A DNA stretch of 64,000 nucleotides from Saccharothrix sp. (GTDB lineage Bacteria > Actinomycetota > Actinomycetes > Mycobacteriales > Pseudonocardiaceae), in the NCBI RefSeq assembly GCF_031180885.1, contig NZ_JAPSLK010000003.1, positions 1 through 64,000 on the forward strand, in the 5' to 3' direction. Below are positions 26,532 to 36,031 of the stretch, one piece after another (within the stretch, counting starts at the first letter, position 1; each line of letters starts with the position of its first letter). The position numbers and the translations under genes were made by a program. The notes below the pieces were generated by a model. It was not told where the DNA came from. It ran no database searches and saw nothing but the letters and a program-made list of their open reading frames with translations.

Positions 26532-28181
26532 ATGGGGGTTGCGCTGCGCAGGGAGCGGTGGACGCTGTGGGCGGCCACGCTGACGAACGGGCCGACCGAG
26601 CTGATCGACTTCGTGCTGCCGTTGTGGGCGGGCGTGGCGATCGGGTTGCGGCCGGTCGAGGTCGGCGTGCTGATGGCCGTGGAGATGGCGTTGTCGATGC
26701 TCGTGCGTCCGGTGGCGGGGGTGCTGTCGGACCGGTTCGAGCGGCGGTACGTGGCCGCTTCGGGGGCGTTGCTGTACGCGGTGTCGTGTGCGGGATATGC
26801 GTTGGCGGGCAACGCTTTCGCGGCTTACGGGGCGGCGGCGGTCGGGGGTGCCGGCGGTGCGCTGCTGTGGGTGGCGGTGCGGTCGATCGTCAGCGAGCGG
26901 CTGGCGGAGGACTCGGCGGTGTTCCCGCGCTTGTTGACGGCGCAGGAGACCGGGTCGTGGGTGGCGTTCGTGGCGGGGTTGACGTTGCTGGGGGTGCTCG
27001 GGTTCGGCGGGCTGTTCTGGCTGTGCGCGGCGGCTTGTGCGGTGGCGGCGGGGTTGCTGGTGTCGTTGCCGCGTGGTGGCAGGGTGCCGGTTTCGGGCGG
27101 GCTGGGCTTGGGCGGGCTCGGTGCGGTCGGGCGGAAGCTGCGGCCGATGCTGTTCGCGGTGGTGATGACCATGGCGGCGGAGTCGGCGGTCGGGTTGTTG
27201 CTGTTGTTGCACTTGCAGCGCGGGTTCGGGCTGGAAGTGGTGCAGGTGGCGTACGTGTTCCTGCCCGGTGCGATCGCGATGAGCCTCGCGGCGGAGCACC
27301 TGCACCGGTACGTCGTGCGGTTCGGGCGGTCGCGGGTGCTGATGACCGCGTCGTTGGCCAGTTGCGCGTTCGCGGTGGGTTTGGTGTGGGCGCCGAACCC
27401 GTACGTGGTGGCGGGGTTGTGGGTGTTGAGCGGGTTGGCGTGGGCGGCGGTGCTGCCGGTGCAGCAGGCGGTGATCGCGGAGGCGTCCGGGGGTCGGGTC
27501 GGGCGCGGGATGGGGGTGTACGAGTCGGCGTGCCTGGTCGGAGGGCTCATCGGCAGCCTGGCGGCTGGGGCGTTGTACGACGGGGCGAGCTGGCAGGTGG
27601 CTTGTCTGGTGGCGGCGGCCATGATCCTGGCCGGTGCGGTGGTGGTGCCCAGGGCGGTCCGCCGCCTGGGAGTGCAAGACATCCCGCCACCACCACCGGC
27701 GAAAGAGGCCCCCGCGCCCGCGCCCGCCGAGCCCACGCCCGCCGAGCGCGCTCCCGCCGAGCCCGCGCGCGCCGAGCGCGCTCCCGCCGAGCGCGCTCCC
27801 GCTCCGGCCGAGCCCGAGCCCGAGCCCGCGCCCGCTCCGGCGCCTGCTCCCGCACCTGCCGCACCCGCGCCGGTCGCGCCGATGCCGGCTCCGGCCGATC
27901 CTGCCCCGAAGGCTCCTCCGGCGAGCCCTCGGAAGCAGGTGGCCGACCTCGGCGTGCACGCGGCGCTCTTCGCTGCCGCACAGGCCGTCCTGGCGTTGCT
28001 CGACCTCTCCTGGGTGCGTGATCTGATCACCCGCGACCTCGGCACCGTCCTCCTCGGTCAGGTGCCGCGCGAAGGCGCCGAAGCCTTCATCTACGGCGCG
28101 GGCCGCATCTGGGCGTTGATCCTGATCGCCGACGTCGTCTGGACTTCGTTCAAGCTGCTCAAGCGGCGGGTTCCGCGATGA
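26532..28181 (+). CDS. MFS transporter with Pro/Ala/Glu linker and extra membrane tail
   Basis: The first 370 or so residues are a major facilitator with about 12 hydrophobic segments; the loop between helices 2 and 3 reads RPVAGVLSDRFERR, the MFS signature. After the last helix comes a linker of about 75 residues made almost only of Pro, Ala, Glu and Arg (such as APAEPARAERAPAERAPAPA). A final part of about 90 residues then has two further hydrophobic helices (VHAALFAAAQAVLALLDL and IWALILIADVVWTSF). Transporters of this family normally stop after the twelfth helix. It probably exports a compound sensed by the adjacent TetR protein. GTG 26529 is an alternative start. Confidence 0.9.
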   Translation: MGVALRRERWTLWAATLTNGPTELIDFVLPLWAGVAIGLRPVEVGVLMAVEMALSMLVRPVAGVLSDRFERRYVAASGALLYAVSCAGYALAGNAFAAYGAAAVGGAGGALLWVAVRSIVSERLAEDSAVFPRLLTAQETGSWVAFVAGLTLLGVLGFGGLFWLCAAACAVAAGLLVSLPRGGRVPVSGGLGLGGLGAVGRKLRPMLFAVVMTMAAESAVGLLLLLHLQRGFGLEVVQVAYVFLPGAIAMSLAAEHLHRYVVRFGRSRVLMTASLASCAFAVGLVWAPNPYVVAGLWVLSGLAWAAVLPVQQAVIAEASGGRVGRGMGVYESACLVGGLIGSLAAGALYDGASWQVACLVAAAMILAGAVVVPRAVRRLGVQDIPPPPPAKEAPAPAPAEPTPAERAPAEPARAERAPAERAPAPAEPEPEPAPAPAPAPAPAAPAPVAPMPAPADPAPKAPPASPRKQVADLGVHAALFAAAQAVLALLDLSWVRDLITRDLGTVLLGQVPREGAEAFIYGAGRIWALILIADVVWTSFKLLKRRVPR

Positions 28182-28917
28182 TGGTCGTCCACGTCGGGTG
28201 CTTCGCGGTCACCGTGTCGCCGGACGAACGGCGGCGCAGCCTGCGGTGCACCCACGGCAGGACGTGCTGCCGGTAGTAGCGGGCCTCGGTGAGCAGTCGC
28301 CGCACCTCAGGCTCGTGGTCCAACGGCTCCGCCGGTGTGGTGTGGCCCAGTGCGGTCAGCACGTGGGCCGCCACCCGGTGGTGCCCGGCCGCGTTGAGGT
28401 GCAGCCGGTCGGGTGACCAGTACGCGGCCTTGCGGATCTCCCGGTCGTTGAACATGTCCACCATGGTCAGCCCGTGGCGGGCGGCCATCTCCTTCACGGC
28501 CGCGGTCAGCTCGACACCCCGCTGGTGGATGGTCCGCCCGAACGGCAGCCGCTGCGACGGGTCCGCACCGCTGAGCAGCACCAGCCGCACCCCGGCCTCA
28601 GCACATCGGCGCACGGCGTGCTCGATCAGCTCCGCCAGCCGCCGACCGTCCATACCGGGCCGCATCATGTCGTTGCCGCCACCGTTGAGCGTGATCACCG
28701 TCGGCGCGGGCGTCAGCGCCAGCGCGGCCTCCAACTGCTCGTTGACGATCGGCGCCAGCAACCGGCCCCGCACGGCGAAGTTCGCATAGGACACCGGCCC
28801 ACCCAGTCCTCGCGCGAGCCCCTCCGCGACCAGGTCCGCCCACCCGCGCGGCGACCCGTCCGCCCGCTCGTCACCGACGCCCTCGGTGAAACTGTCCCCG
28901 ATCGCCGCGTACCGCAC
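28159..28917 (-). CDS. SGNH/GDSL-type hydrolase
   Basis: The 252-residue protein is an SGNH hydrolase: the nucleophile serine is in RYAAIGDSFTEG, the oxyanion Gly in ANFAVRGRLL, the Asn in TLNGGGND, and the catalytic Asp/His pair in SPDRLHLNAAGH. It lacks a signal peptide, so it probably acts as a cytoplasmic esterase or lipase; the substrate is unknown. GTG 28917 is preferred over an upstream TTG because GGGAGGG lies about eight bases before it and the family starts right at this strand. Its 3' end overlaps the MFS gene by 23 bases, tail to tail. Confidence 0.9.
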   Translation of the reverse strand: MRYAAIGDSFTEGVGDERADGSPRGWADLVAEGLARGLGGPVSYANFAVRGRLLAPIVNEQLEAALALTPAPTVITLNGGGNDMMRPGMDGRRLAELIEHAVRRCAEAGVRLVLLSGADPSQRLPFGRTIHQRGVELTAAVKEMAARHGLTMVDMFNDREIRKAAYWSPDRLHLNAAGHHRVAAHVLTALGHTTPAEPLDHEPEVRRLLTEARYYRQHVLPWVHRRLRRRSSGDTVTAKHPTWTTIIAEPAA

Positions 28918-29250
28918 CGCCGACGCCCTCCCCGCTGTGTCCTCCAACGACCCCCAGCATATGAGTCCGCGTCACTTGGCCAGTTCGAGGGAGCACCGGC
29001 GAACAATGTGAAGGAATTGCCGAAGTCACCTATACCTTCGGTGGGGCCCCTTGGCCGAAACTCGCGGGCAGTGCAACACCTTTCGCCGTCAACCACGCTC
29101 CTACCAGCGTAAACCGCCGTTCGGGTGACCCGGGTCGCCACGCCCTGGAACGACACGCGACGGGGAGCCGCGTTCGAATCAGCCTTCGATTGCCTGCCGG
29201 TCCGGCGTCGCAGGTGTGATACTGGGCGGCACCCGGCCGGGAGACAGCTG
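28918..29250. other. Intergenic region between divergent genes, no gene seen
   Basis: This stretch of about 330 bases separates the SGNH gene from the NB-ARC regulator gene. It is somewhat less GC-rich than the genes. A TATACC near 29031 could be part of a promoter for either direction, but no convincing -35 partner is visible. I see no conserved hairpin, RNA gene or repeat here. Confidence 0.3.
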
Positions 29251-31401
29251 ATGAAACCGGACATGAGCTTGCGAGCGGCACTCGACGCCCTGTCCGCGCG
29301 CGGCGAACGGTCCGCCCAGTTGGCGCGCAACGAGGTTTCCGCGCCCGTGCTCGGTGGGGTGGTGCAGGCGAACATCATCGACGAGGTCACCGTCGTCAGC
29401 ACCGCGCCGGCCCGGATGAAGCGGCCCCGCCAACTCCCGCCCGCGCCGCACGGGTTCGTCAACCGGCGCGGCGAGATCGACCGCATCGAGGCGGCGGCGG
29501 CCGGCGGTGGTGGGCGGGGTGCGGCGATCGTCGTCCTCAGCGGCATGGCCGGGGTGGGGAAGACCGCGTGCGCGCTGCAGTGGGCGCACCGGCACGCCGA
29601 CCGGTTCGACGGCGGGCACCTGTTCGCCGACCTCGACGGCTACCGGCACCACGGCGGGATCGCGGTCACCGACGTGGCCGGGGCGTTCCTGCGGGCGCTG
29701 GGCGTGCCGTGGGACTACATCCCGCCCGACCTGCCCGAGCGGGTGGCGCTGTTCCGCAGCCTCACCGCCCGCTCGCGGGTCCTCGTGGTGCTCGACGGGG
29801 CCGACCACGCCGCGCAGATCCGGTCCCTGGTGCCGACCTCGCCGGGCAGCGTCGTGCTGGCCACCAGCAGGCGGCGGCTGAGCGGCCTGGCCATCGACGG
29901 CGCGCACACCGTGGAACTCGGCCCGCTGGACGACGAGCACGGAGCGACGCTGGTCGCGCACATGGTCCGCGACGACCGGGTCCGCAGCGAGCCGACCGCC
30001 ACCCGCCGCCTGGTCGGCCTGTGCGCGGGCCTGCCGATCGCGTTGCGGGTGGTCGGCGCCGAACTGGGCCGGCTGGAGCGCTGGACCGTCGCCCGCTACG
30101 CCCAGCACCTGTCCGACGACCGCCAACGCCTCAGCCGGCTCTCGGTGGAGGGGGATCACCTCGTGGAACACGTCTTCGACGCGGCGTACGACGACCTGTC
30201 CGCCGGGGCGCGGCGGATGTACCGGGTGCTGGGCCTGCACCCGGGCGGTGACTTCGACGCGGGTGTGGCGTCGGCGATGGCGGGCACGACCACCGCCGAC
30301 GCGGAGGAGCAGTTGGCCGTGCTGCGCGGCGTGAACCTGGTCGAGGAGCACGTGGCCGACCGCTACCGCTTCCACGGCCTGGTCCGCCTGCACGCGCTGC
30401 ACCGCGCCGAACGGGAGAGCGCGGCCGAGCGGGAGGCGGTGGAGCGGCGCGCGGTCGAGTGGTACCTGCTCGGCGCGGCGGCGGCCGACCGGGCGGTGCT
30501 GGGTCCGGCGCGGTGGCGGCTGGCCGACCACGACCTGAGGGCGTGGCCGCGCCCGTTCGACGCGGGGTCGGGCATGGAGTGGTTCGAGACCGAGCGGACC
30601 AACCTGCTCGCGGCCGTCCGGCTGGCCTCCCGCATCGGCCACCACACCGCGGCGTGGCAGCTGTGCGAGGCGCTGTGGGCCTTCTACCACAGCAGAAAGC
30701 ACTACGCGGACTGGATCGAGGCGCACCGCATCGGCGTCGAGTCGGCCGCCGCGGTCGGGGCGCGGGCCGCCGAGTGCCGGCTGCGCAACCAGTTGGCGCG
30801 CGCCCACGTCGAGCTGCGCGACTTCGAGGCGGCCCGCACCGAGCTGTCCCGCTCGGAACGGGTGATCGCGGACAACGGCCTGGGTCGCGCGATGGTCCAC
30901 GAGTCCTACGGCTTGTTGCTGCGCGAACAGGAGCGCTACGACGACGCGGCGCGGGAGTTCGAGTCCGCCCTGGTGATCAGCAGACGCCTGGGCGACCCGC
31001 GCGCGATCGGCGTGCAGGCCTACCAGTTCGGCGACGCCCTGGTGCGTGCCGGCAAGGCCGCGCTGGCGCTGCCCGTGTTGGAGGAGGCGCGCCGGCTGCT
31101 GGAGCGCCTGCGCGACGAGATGTCCACCGCGCGGGTCCACATCGCGCTGGGCCGGGCGTACGAGGCGTTGCGCCGGGTCGCCGACGCCCGCCGGGTCCTG
31201 ACCGCCGCGATCGTCACGACCCGCTCCCGGCGGCAGCCGGTGAAGGAGGCGCAGGCGCTGGAGGTCATGGTCGTGATCGCCCGCGAACAACGCGACGAGG
31301 ACCTGTTCCGGGACTCCGCGCAGCGCCTGTACGAGCTCTACCGCGACGCCGGCAACCCGCGCAGCGCGGAGGTCCTGCGCTGGTTCGGGTCGCGCGGCTG
31401 A
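29251..31401 (+). CDS. NB-ARC/TPR (AfsR-like) regulator lacking a DNA-binding domain
   Basis: The 716-residue protein starts with a short lead that includes VVQANIIDEVTVVS, then an NB-ARC ATPase with Walker A GMAGVGKT (about 98-105), Walker B RVLVVLDGAD and a GLCAGLPIALRVVG helix. It ends in about six TPR-like repeats (LRNQLARAHVELRDFEAA, YGLLLREQERYDDAAREFES). AfsR relatives have a BTAD/SARP DNA-binding half, which is absent here, so it probably acts through protein contacts as an ATP-driven switch. GGGAG stands before the ATG at a good distance. It converges on and overlaps the next gene by 64 bases. Confidence 0.87.
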   Translation: MKPDMSLRAALDALSARGERSAQLARNEVSAPVLGGVVQANIIDEVTVVSTAPARMKRPRQLPPAPHGFVNRRGEIDRIEAAAAGGGGRGAAIVVLSGMAGVGKTACALQWAHRHADRFDGGHLFADLDGYRHHGGIAVTDVAGAFLRALGVPWDYIPPDLPERVALFRSLTARSRVLVVLDGADHAAQIRSLVPTSPGSVVLATSRRRLSGLAIDGAHTVELGPLDDEHGATLVAHMVRDDRVRSEPTATRRLVGLCAGLPIALRVVGAELGRLERWTVARYAQHLSDDRQRLSRLSVEGDHLVEHVFDAAYDDLSAGARRMYRVLGLHPGGDFDAGVASAMAGTTTADAEEQLAVLRGVNLVEEHVADRYRFHGLVRLHALHRAERESAAEREAVERRAVEWYLLGAAAADRAVLGPARWRLADHDLRAWPRPFDAGSGMEWFETERTNLLAAVRLASRIGHHTAAWQLCEALWAFYHSRKHYADWIEAHRIGVESAAAVGARAAECRLRNQLARAHVELRDFEAARTELSRSERVIADNGLGRAMVHESYGLLLREQERYDDAAREFESALVISRRLGDPRAIGVQAYQFGDALVRAGKAALALPVLEEARRLLERLRDEMSTARVHIALGRAYEALRRVADARRVLTAAIVTTRSRRQPVKEAQALEVMVVIAREQRDEDLFRDSAQRLYELYRDAGNPRSAEVLRWFGSRG

Positions 31402-33026
31402 GGCGGCCGGGGCCAGCGGCGGCCGGACAGGTTCACCACGCAGGTGACATCGTTGTCGTGGACGACCAGCACCAGGCCCCTGGGCGGGACTCTCCGCTGA
31501 CGCAGGCTGACCCAGTGGTGCAGAGCGCAGGCTGCGGCGCTCGGGCCGACCTGGACCAGGTCCACCGCCGGCCCGTCGCGGAACCCCACCACCGACCCGA
31601 ACTCCGTGGCCGCCGCCGCGACCGCCGCGCCCGGGTGGTCGGCCAACGCGCCCTCCACCCACCTGCGCGGGTCGTCGGCGACCTCGGTGCGGACCACGAC
31701 GTCGGCGTTGTGCCGGACCGTGCGGTCCACGACGGACTCGTCCACGACCAGCATCGGCGCGGACCCGGTCTCCGGCCGCAGGCCGCTGAGCAGGTGCGGG
31801 AAGCGCTCCAGGGTGACGTTGCGGCGGTGCAGCGAAGCGGTGACGACCTGGGCGCCGACGGGTCGCGGTGCGGTCGCGTGGTGGACCTCCACCGGTTCCA
31901 CGGGCGGGGTGTCCGACAGCGGCAGGCCCATCATCTCGCACAGCACCCGGTGCACCAGGACCTTGGCCTCGCCGGGCCGGCCGAGCACGCGCTCGGTGAT
32001 CTCGCGCAGCGCCGGGTCCTCGCCGTCCTCGATCGCGGACTCGACCTGCGGGCGCAGCGGCGCGTCGAGGTCCAGTGCGCGGGCTTTGCGCCAGACTTCC
32101 GCGTTGGCCGACGCCGGGTCGACCTCGCACCCGCCGTCGTTGGCCAGCAGCAGGGGCTTGCCCAGGGCCACGCCGTAGAAGGTGACGGAGCCGTGGTCGC
32201 CGATCACGAGGTCGGCGGCGATCAGCGCGGCCTGCCAACTGCGGTCCGGCGGGACGGTGATCAGCCCGCAGTGGGTGCCGTCGCGGAACTGCTGCGCCAC
32301 CTCGTAGCGCGAGTGTCCCTGGCTGATGTTCCAGTGCTGCACCAGGGCGACCCGGTAGCGGCCCAGCGGCAGTTCGGCGAGCAGCCGCTGCGGCAGGCGC
32401 GGGGCGGCGGCCAGCGCCGAGTTCGGTCCCCACGTCGAGGTGACCAGCACCAACCGCTCGTCCGGCCGGACACCCAACGCCTCCCGGTACCGGTCGCGCA
32501 GGACGGAGCTGGCCCGCAACTGGTCGGCGGCCGGGTCCCCGACGACCACGCACCGGTCCCGCGCCTCGGGGCAGGTCCGGTCGACGAGCGCGAATTGCTC
32601 TTGGTGGGAAAGCCCGATCTTCGTGGGAATGACCCGGCCGTCGTGGACCAGTTGGCTGCGGGCCACTCCAGTGGGTGAATCCGTGGAGCCGGTCGTCTCG
32701 GGCACGATCCGCGGATAACCGGCCCCGTGGGCGATGGTCAAGATCGGTCCGCGGAGTTCGTGCAACGCGTTGCTGGCGTGGGCGGCCATGATCGCGTCGA
32801 ATTCGATCTTTGTCGCGTTCTGCCAACCCAACACCTCGCAACCGGTTTCGATCAAGTGTTTGCGCAGGTCGCGGACGTATTCCGAGCCCTTGTCGATGGT
32901 GAACTTGAGGGCGATGCGCTGTCCGGCGAACAGGCCGTCGACCAGTTGGAGGAGGCGGTAGAGAGACGTCAGGTTGCGAATGACGAGCAGTACTCGCCTT
33001 TCGGTCGCCCACGTCTCTTTGCTCAT
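31338..33026 (-). CDS. Glycosyltransferase-like (CDP-glycerol glycerophosphotransferase-fold) protein
   Basis: The 562-residue protein lacks a signal peptide. It resembles actinomycete GT-B-fold proteins related to CDP-glycerol glycerophosphotransferases: RRVLLVIRNLTSLYRLL at the start, ILTIAHGAGYPR in the middle, and IAADLVIGDHGSVTFYGVALGKPLLL, the donor-site-like block seen in that group. The C-terminal 170 residues are less conserved. Related proteins are poorly characterised and often misnamed. The ATG has CGGAG nearby. Its 3' end overlaps the NB-ARC gene. Function is inferred from fold-level resemblance only. Confidence 0.68.
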   Translation of the reverse strand: MSKETWATERRVLLVIRNLTSLYRLLQLVDGLFAGQRIALKFTIDKGSEYVRDLRKHLIETGCEVLGWQNATKIEFDAIMAAHASNALHELRGPILTIAHGAGYPRIVPETTGSTDSPTGVARSQLVHDGRVIPTKIGLSHQEQFALVDRTCPEARDRCVVVGDPAADQLRASSVLRDRYREALGVRPDERLVLVTSTWGPNSALAAAPRLPQRLLAELPLGRYRVALVQHWNISQGHSRYEVAQQFRDGTHCGLITVPPDRSWQAALIAADLVIGDHGSVTFYGVALGKPLLLANDGGCEVDPASANAEVWRKARALDLDAPLRPQVESAIEDGEDPALREITERVLGRPGEAKVLVHRVLCEMMGLPLSDTPPVEPVEVHHATAPRPVGAQVVTASLHRRNVTLERFPHLLSGLRPETGSAPMLVVDESVVDRTVRHNADVVVRTEVADDPRRWVEGALADHPGAAVAAAATEFGSVVGFRDGPAVDLVQVGPSAAACALHHWVSLRQRRVPPRGLVLVVHDNDVTCVVNLSGRRWPRPPQPRDPNQRRTSALRGLPASR

Positions 33027-33160
33027 CGGAACTCCGTCCGGCCATGAGGCCGACTGCGACAGTCCGCAACGTCGGCTTGCAAGACGGTATCAAGCGGTCG
33101 TACGGTTGGCTATATGCCACATAGCAGATGGCATGGGAGCAGACCGGAAGGTGGATCTCT

Positions 33161-34015
33161 GTGGCGCAGGTGAGCAACCCTGTGGTCCAGCAACGCCGTT
33201 TGCGCACCGAACTGCGAAAGGCGCGCGACCGTGCTGGCCGCACACAACGGGAGGTCGCCGAGGCGCTCGACTGGTCCACGAGCAAGGTCATCCGCATCGA
33301 AACGGGCGCGGTGAACATCTCGACGACCGACCTGCGCGCGCTGCTCCAGTTCTACGGCGAGTCACCGGAGTACATCAAGGATCTGGAGCAGACAGCCCGC
33401 GCCGGCCGCCAGCGCGTGTGGTGGGACAAGTACAAGACCAACCTCGACGCCGACATGGTGACGTTGTTGGAGTTCGAGTCCTCCACGTCGCTCATCCGGC
33501 AGTTCCAGACCTTGATCATCCCCGGCCTGCTCCAGACCGAGGACTACGCGCGGGAGATCCTGCGGATGTACAACACCGAGGACCAGGTGGAGTACAAGGT
33601 CAAGCTCCGCATGGAACGCCAGCGCATCCTGCACGGTGAGGACGCCGTCCGTGCCTTCTTCATCATGGACGAGGCGGCGCTCCGGCGTTGGGTCGGTGGA
33701 CCGGCCGTGATGCGCAAGCAACTGGAGCAGATCAAAGACCTGGCGAAGCAGCCGAACATCACGATCCAGGTGCTGACCTTCGACCGGGGCATCCACCGCG
33801 GCATGCGCGGCAATTTCGAGGTCTTCGAGTTCACGACCGAGGACCAGGACCACGTGGTCTACCTCGAGTGGCCGGGCGGTGTCACGGTCGTCCAGAACAA
33901 CCCGAAACTGGCCAGCCAGTACGTCGAGTGGTTCATCACCCTGGAGCAGTTGGCCCCGCCGCCGGAGGACCTCGACACCGTGATCAACCGACTCTTGGAG
34001 GACATGCCGTCATAA
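33161..34015 (+). CDS. XRE-family regulator with DUF5753 domain
   Basis: The 284-residue protein has an N-terminal helix-turn-helix (ELRKARDRAGRTQREVAEAL, STSKVIRIETGAVNIS) and a C-terminal DUF5753 domain (QTLIIPGLLQTEDYAREIL, QVLTFDRGIHRGMRGNFEVF). These proteins are abundant in streptomycetes and relatives and are usually followed by a DUF397 gene, as here. Some control development or antibiotic production. GTG 33161 is favoured because GGAAGGTGG lies just upstream; GTG 33170 or the codon at 33128 are alternatives. Confidence 0.92.
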   Translation: MAQVSNPVVQQRRLRTELRKARDRAGRTQREVAEALDWSTSKVIRIETGAVNISTTDLRALLQFYGESPEYIKDLEQTARAGRQRVWWDKYKTNLDADMVTLLEFESSTSLIRQFQTLIIPGLLQTEDYAREILRMYNTEDQVEYKVKLRMERQRILHGEDAVRAFFIMDEAALRRWVGGPAVMRKQLEQIKDLAKQPNITIQVLTFDRGIHRGMRGNFEVFEFTTEDQDHVVYLEWPGGVTVVQNNPKLASQYVEWFITLEQLAPPPEDLDTVINRLLEDMPS

Positions 34016-34182
34016 CTGCATAAGGCCGGCACCGGCCGGCACCGTATTCCACCTCGGCCGTGATCGCGTGCTGAGCGCGGAGCAATGGCGCTCGCTCACT
34101 CGGCGGTTCTGGGTGATCGACGCGTGCCGATACGCTGATCAGCACCTCGTCCAGGTCGGGGCCGTGAGGGAGGGGTGCCGGA

Positions 34183-34374
34183 ATGGTCTTCGACGACAAG
34201 CCTTCCGCACTGCAGTGGCGGAAAAGCACCTTTTCGCCGAATGATGGTTGTGTCGAAGTCGCTTTTAGTGCGGCCGGTGCCCATGTGCGCAACACCCGCA
34301 ACACCGGGGGAGAAAGACTGGCCTTCTCCTGGTCCGGGTGGCGGGAGTTCCTGCGGTTTATCGGCGAGCGCTGA
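34183..34374 (+). CDS. DUF397 small protein
   Basis: The 63-residue protein has the DUF397 pattern: ALQWRKSTFSPNDGCVEVAF near the start and FSWSGWREFLRF near the end. DUF397 proteins are partners of the XRE/DUF5753 regulators and may act as their antagonists. The ATG follows a GGGAGGGG ribosome site. It lies 167 bases after the XRE gene and overlaps the convergent methyltransferase stop by 17 bases. Confidence 0.88.
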   Translation: MVFDDKPSALQWRKSTFSPNDGCVEVAFSAAGAHVRNTRNTGGERLAFSWSGWREFLRFIGER

Positions 34375-35089
34375 ACACGGCGAAGCTGGGGCTGCGGCGC
34401 AGTGCATCCCAGAAGCCGTCGCCGCGGCCGTCGTCGGGCACGACCGTGTCGTGGCGGGTCACGGCGGTCAGGCCGGCGCGGGACAGGGCCGCTTCGAAGG
34501 TGCCGGCGGGCCAGAAGAACGAATCGAACTCGAACGGCGGGTCGCCCAGCACGCGGACCACGACCGGCTGGCGCACACCGGCCGGACCGGTGCGCTCGAC
34601 CGCGTAGCCGTAGCGGCCGTAATCGGCGAGCAGACCCCAGTCCGCGTCCGGGTTGGGCACCAGGACGACGACCGTGCCGCCGGGCGCTGTGTTCGCCTTC
34701 AGGTTGGCGATCATCGCGTCCAGCGCGGCCACGTCCTCGGCGTACCCGAGCAGCCACAGGGCGGTCACCACGTCGAACGACCCCAACACCGGCAGGGTCG
34801 CCGCGTCGTGCTGGTGGTACTCGATGCCGGCGGGCTCGCGCTGCTCGACGTGGCGCGCGTAGGCGATCATCTCGGTCGACGAGTCGACGCCGACCACCCG
34901 CTCGGCCCCGGCCGCGCGGAACAGGCGCGGGTAGAACCCGGTGCCGCAGGCGACGTCGAGCACCGACCGGCCCCGCAGGTCCGGCAGCGCGGCCAGGAGG
35001 GTCGCGCGTTCGGCCAGGCCGGTCGGGATGTGCTTCGCCCGCTCGTAGACCTCGCCCAGCGCGTCGTACTGATCATCGGAGTCCGCCAC
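34358..35089 (-). CDS. Class I SAM-dependent methyltransferase
   Basis: The 243-residue protein has motif I SVLDVACGTGFYPRLFRAAG, motif II RVVGVDSSTEMIAYAR, a HDAATL acidic loop and a C-terminal part with FEFDSFFW. It matches the Methyltransf_25/31 groups that act on small molecules. No ribosome site is clear; GTG 35089 and GTG 35098 are both possible, and leaderless expression is likely given the divergent AraC gene 30 bases away. The substrate is unknown. Confidence 0.86.
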   Translation of the reverse strand: MADSDDQYDALGEVYERAKHIPTGLAERATLLAALPDLRGRSVLDVACGTGFYPRLFRAAGAERVVGVDSSTEMIAYARHVEQREPAGIEYHQHDAATLPVLGSFDVVTALWLLGYAEDVAALDAMIANLKANTAPGGTVVVLVPNPDADWGLLADYGRYGYAVERTGPAGVRQPVVVRVLGDPPFEFDSFFWPAGTFEAALSRAGLTAVTRHDTVVPDDGRGDGFWDALRRSPSFAVFSARR

Positions 35090-35119
35090 GCCCGACACCG
35101 TAGCGGCTAGCGTGGGCGC

Positions 35120-36031
35120 ATGGCCGGGGAACTTCTGGTCGCGCGGGGTACTGCCTACCGGTTGCGGTTCGGGGGTGGGGCGGACGGGATCGAGCGGATG
35201 GCGGCGTCGTTGCACGGGGTGGCGTTCGCGCCGCATCGGCATGACACGTACGCCGTCGGGTTGACGTTGGCCGGCGTGCAGACCTTCCGGTACCGCGGGT
35301 CCTTGTGGCACTGCCTGCCCGGGCGGTGGCACGTGCTGCACCCCGACGAGACGCACGACGGCGGCGCGGGGTCCGCTGACGACCTGGATTACCGGATCAT
35401 CTACCTGGACCCTGCGCTGGTGCAGGACGCGTTGGGCGGTCGGGCTTTGCCGTTCGTGGCTGAGCCGGTGCTGGAGCCGACGCCTGCCTCGCGAGCCGTC
35501 GCGGGGTGGTTGGCGGACATCGACGAACCGCTGGACGAGGTGCAGGCGGTCGAGATGACGACGGCCGTGGTGGACATGCTCACCCAGCACGCCGGGCCTG
35601 CGCGGTCGACCGCGCTGGACCTTGAGGCGGTGCGGCGGGTGCGGGCGTTGTTGGTCGACGACCCGGCGCGGCGGCACTCGGTGGCGGAGTTCGAACGGGT
35701 CGCGGGGATGGACCGGTGGGCCGTGGCGCGGCAGTTCCGGGCCGCGTTCGGGACCAGCCCCACGCGGTTCCGGACCATGCGGCAGCTCGACACCGCTCGT
35801 CGGCTGATCCGGGCGGGCACCCCGCTGGGTGAGGTGGCGGTGGCGGCGGGGTTCGCCGACCAGAGCCACCTCACCCGGATGTTCAAGCGGGCCTTCGGGT
35901 TGACGCCGGCGGTGTGGGCGGCGGGGGTATCAGGACCTGGCGCGGATGGCGTGGGCGACCGCGGCCATGTCGGCGCCAGCGTGGCCGAGGGTGACGGCCT
36001 CGCCGAACAGGGCGTGGCAGACGTCCAGTAG
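35120..36031 (+). CDS. AraC-family transcription regulator
   Basis: The 303-residue protein has an N-terminal cupin-type ligand domain ([29 protein letters not shown]) and a C-terminal double helix-turn-helix ([20 protein letters not shown], then [20 protein letters not shown] and FGLTPAVWA). The normal family end is near residue 270. Here the frame continues for about 35 more residues of low-complexity sequence, running antisense through the end of the next gene. The original stop may have been lost. It is divergent from the methyltransferase and may control it. Confidence 0.88.
   Translation: MAGELLVARGTAYRLRFGGGADGIERMAASLHGVAFAPHRHDTYAVGLTLAGVQTFRYRGSLWHCLPGRWHVLHPDETHDGGAGSADDLDYRIIYLDPALVQDALGGRALPFVAEPVLEPTPASRAVAGWLADIDEPLDEVQAVEMTTAVVDMLTQHAGPARSTALDLEAVRRVRALLVDDPARRHSVAEFERVAGMDRWAVARQFRAAFGTSPTRFRTMRQLDTARRLIRAGTPLGEVAVAAGFADQSHLTRMFKRAFGLTPAVWAAGVSGPGADGVGDRGHVGASVAEGDGLAEQGVADVQ

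Noticed and set aside
29179-33318. A 1,379-residue minus-strand open frame
   Set aside because: It runs antisense to the NB-ARC regulator and out of frame with the glycosyltransferase-like gene, both of which have clear motifs.
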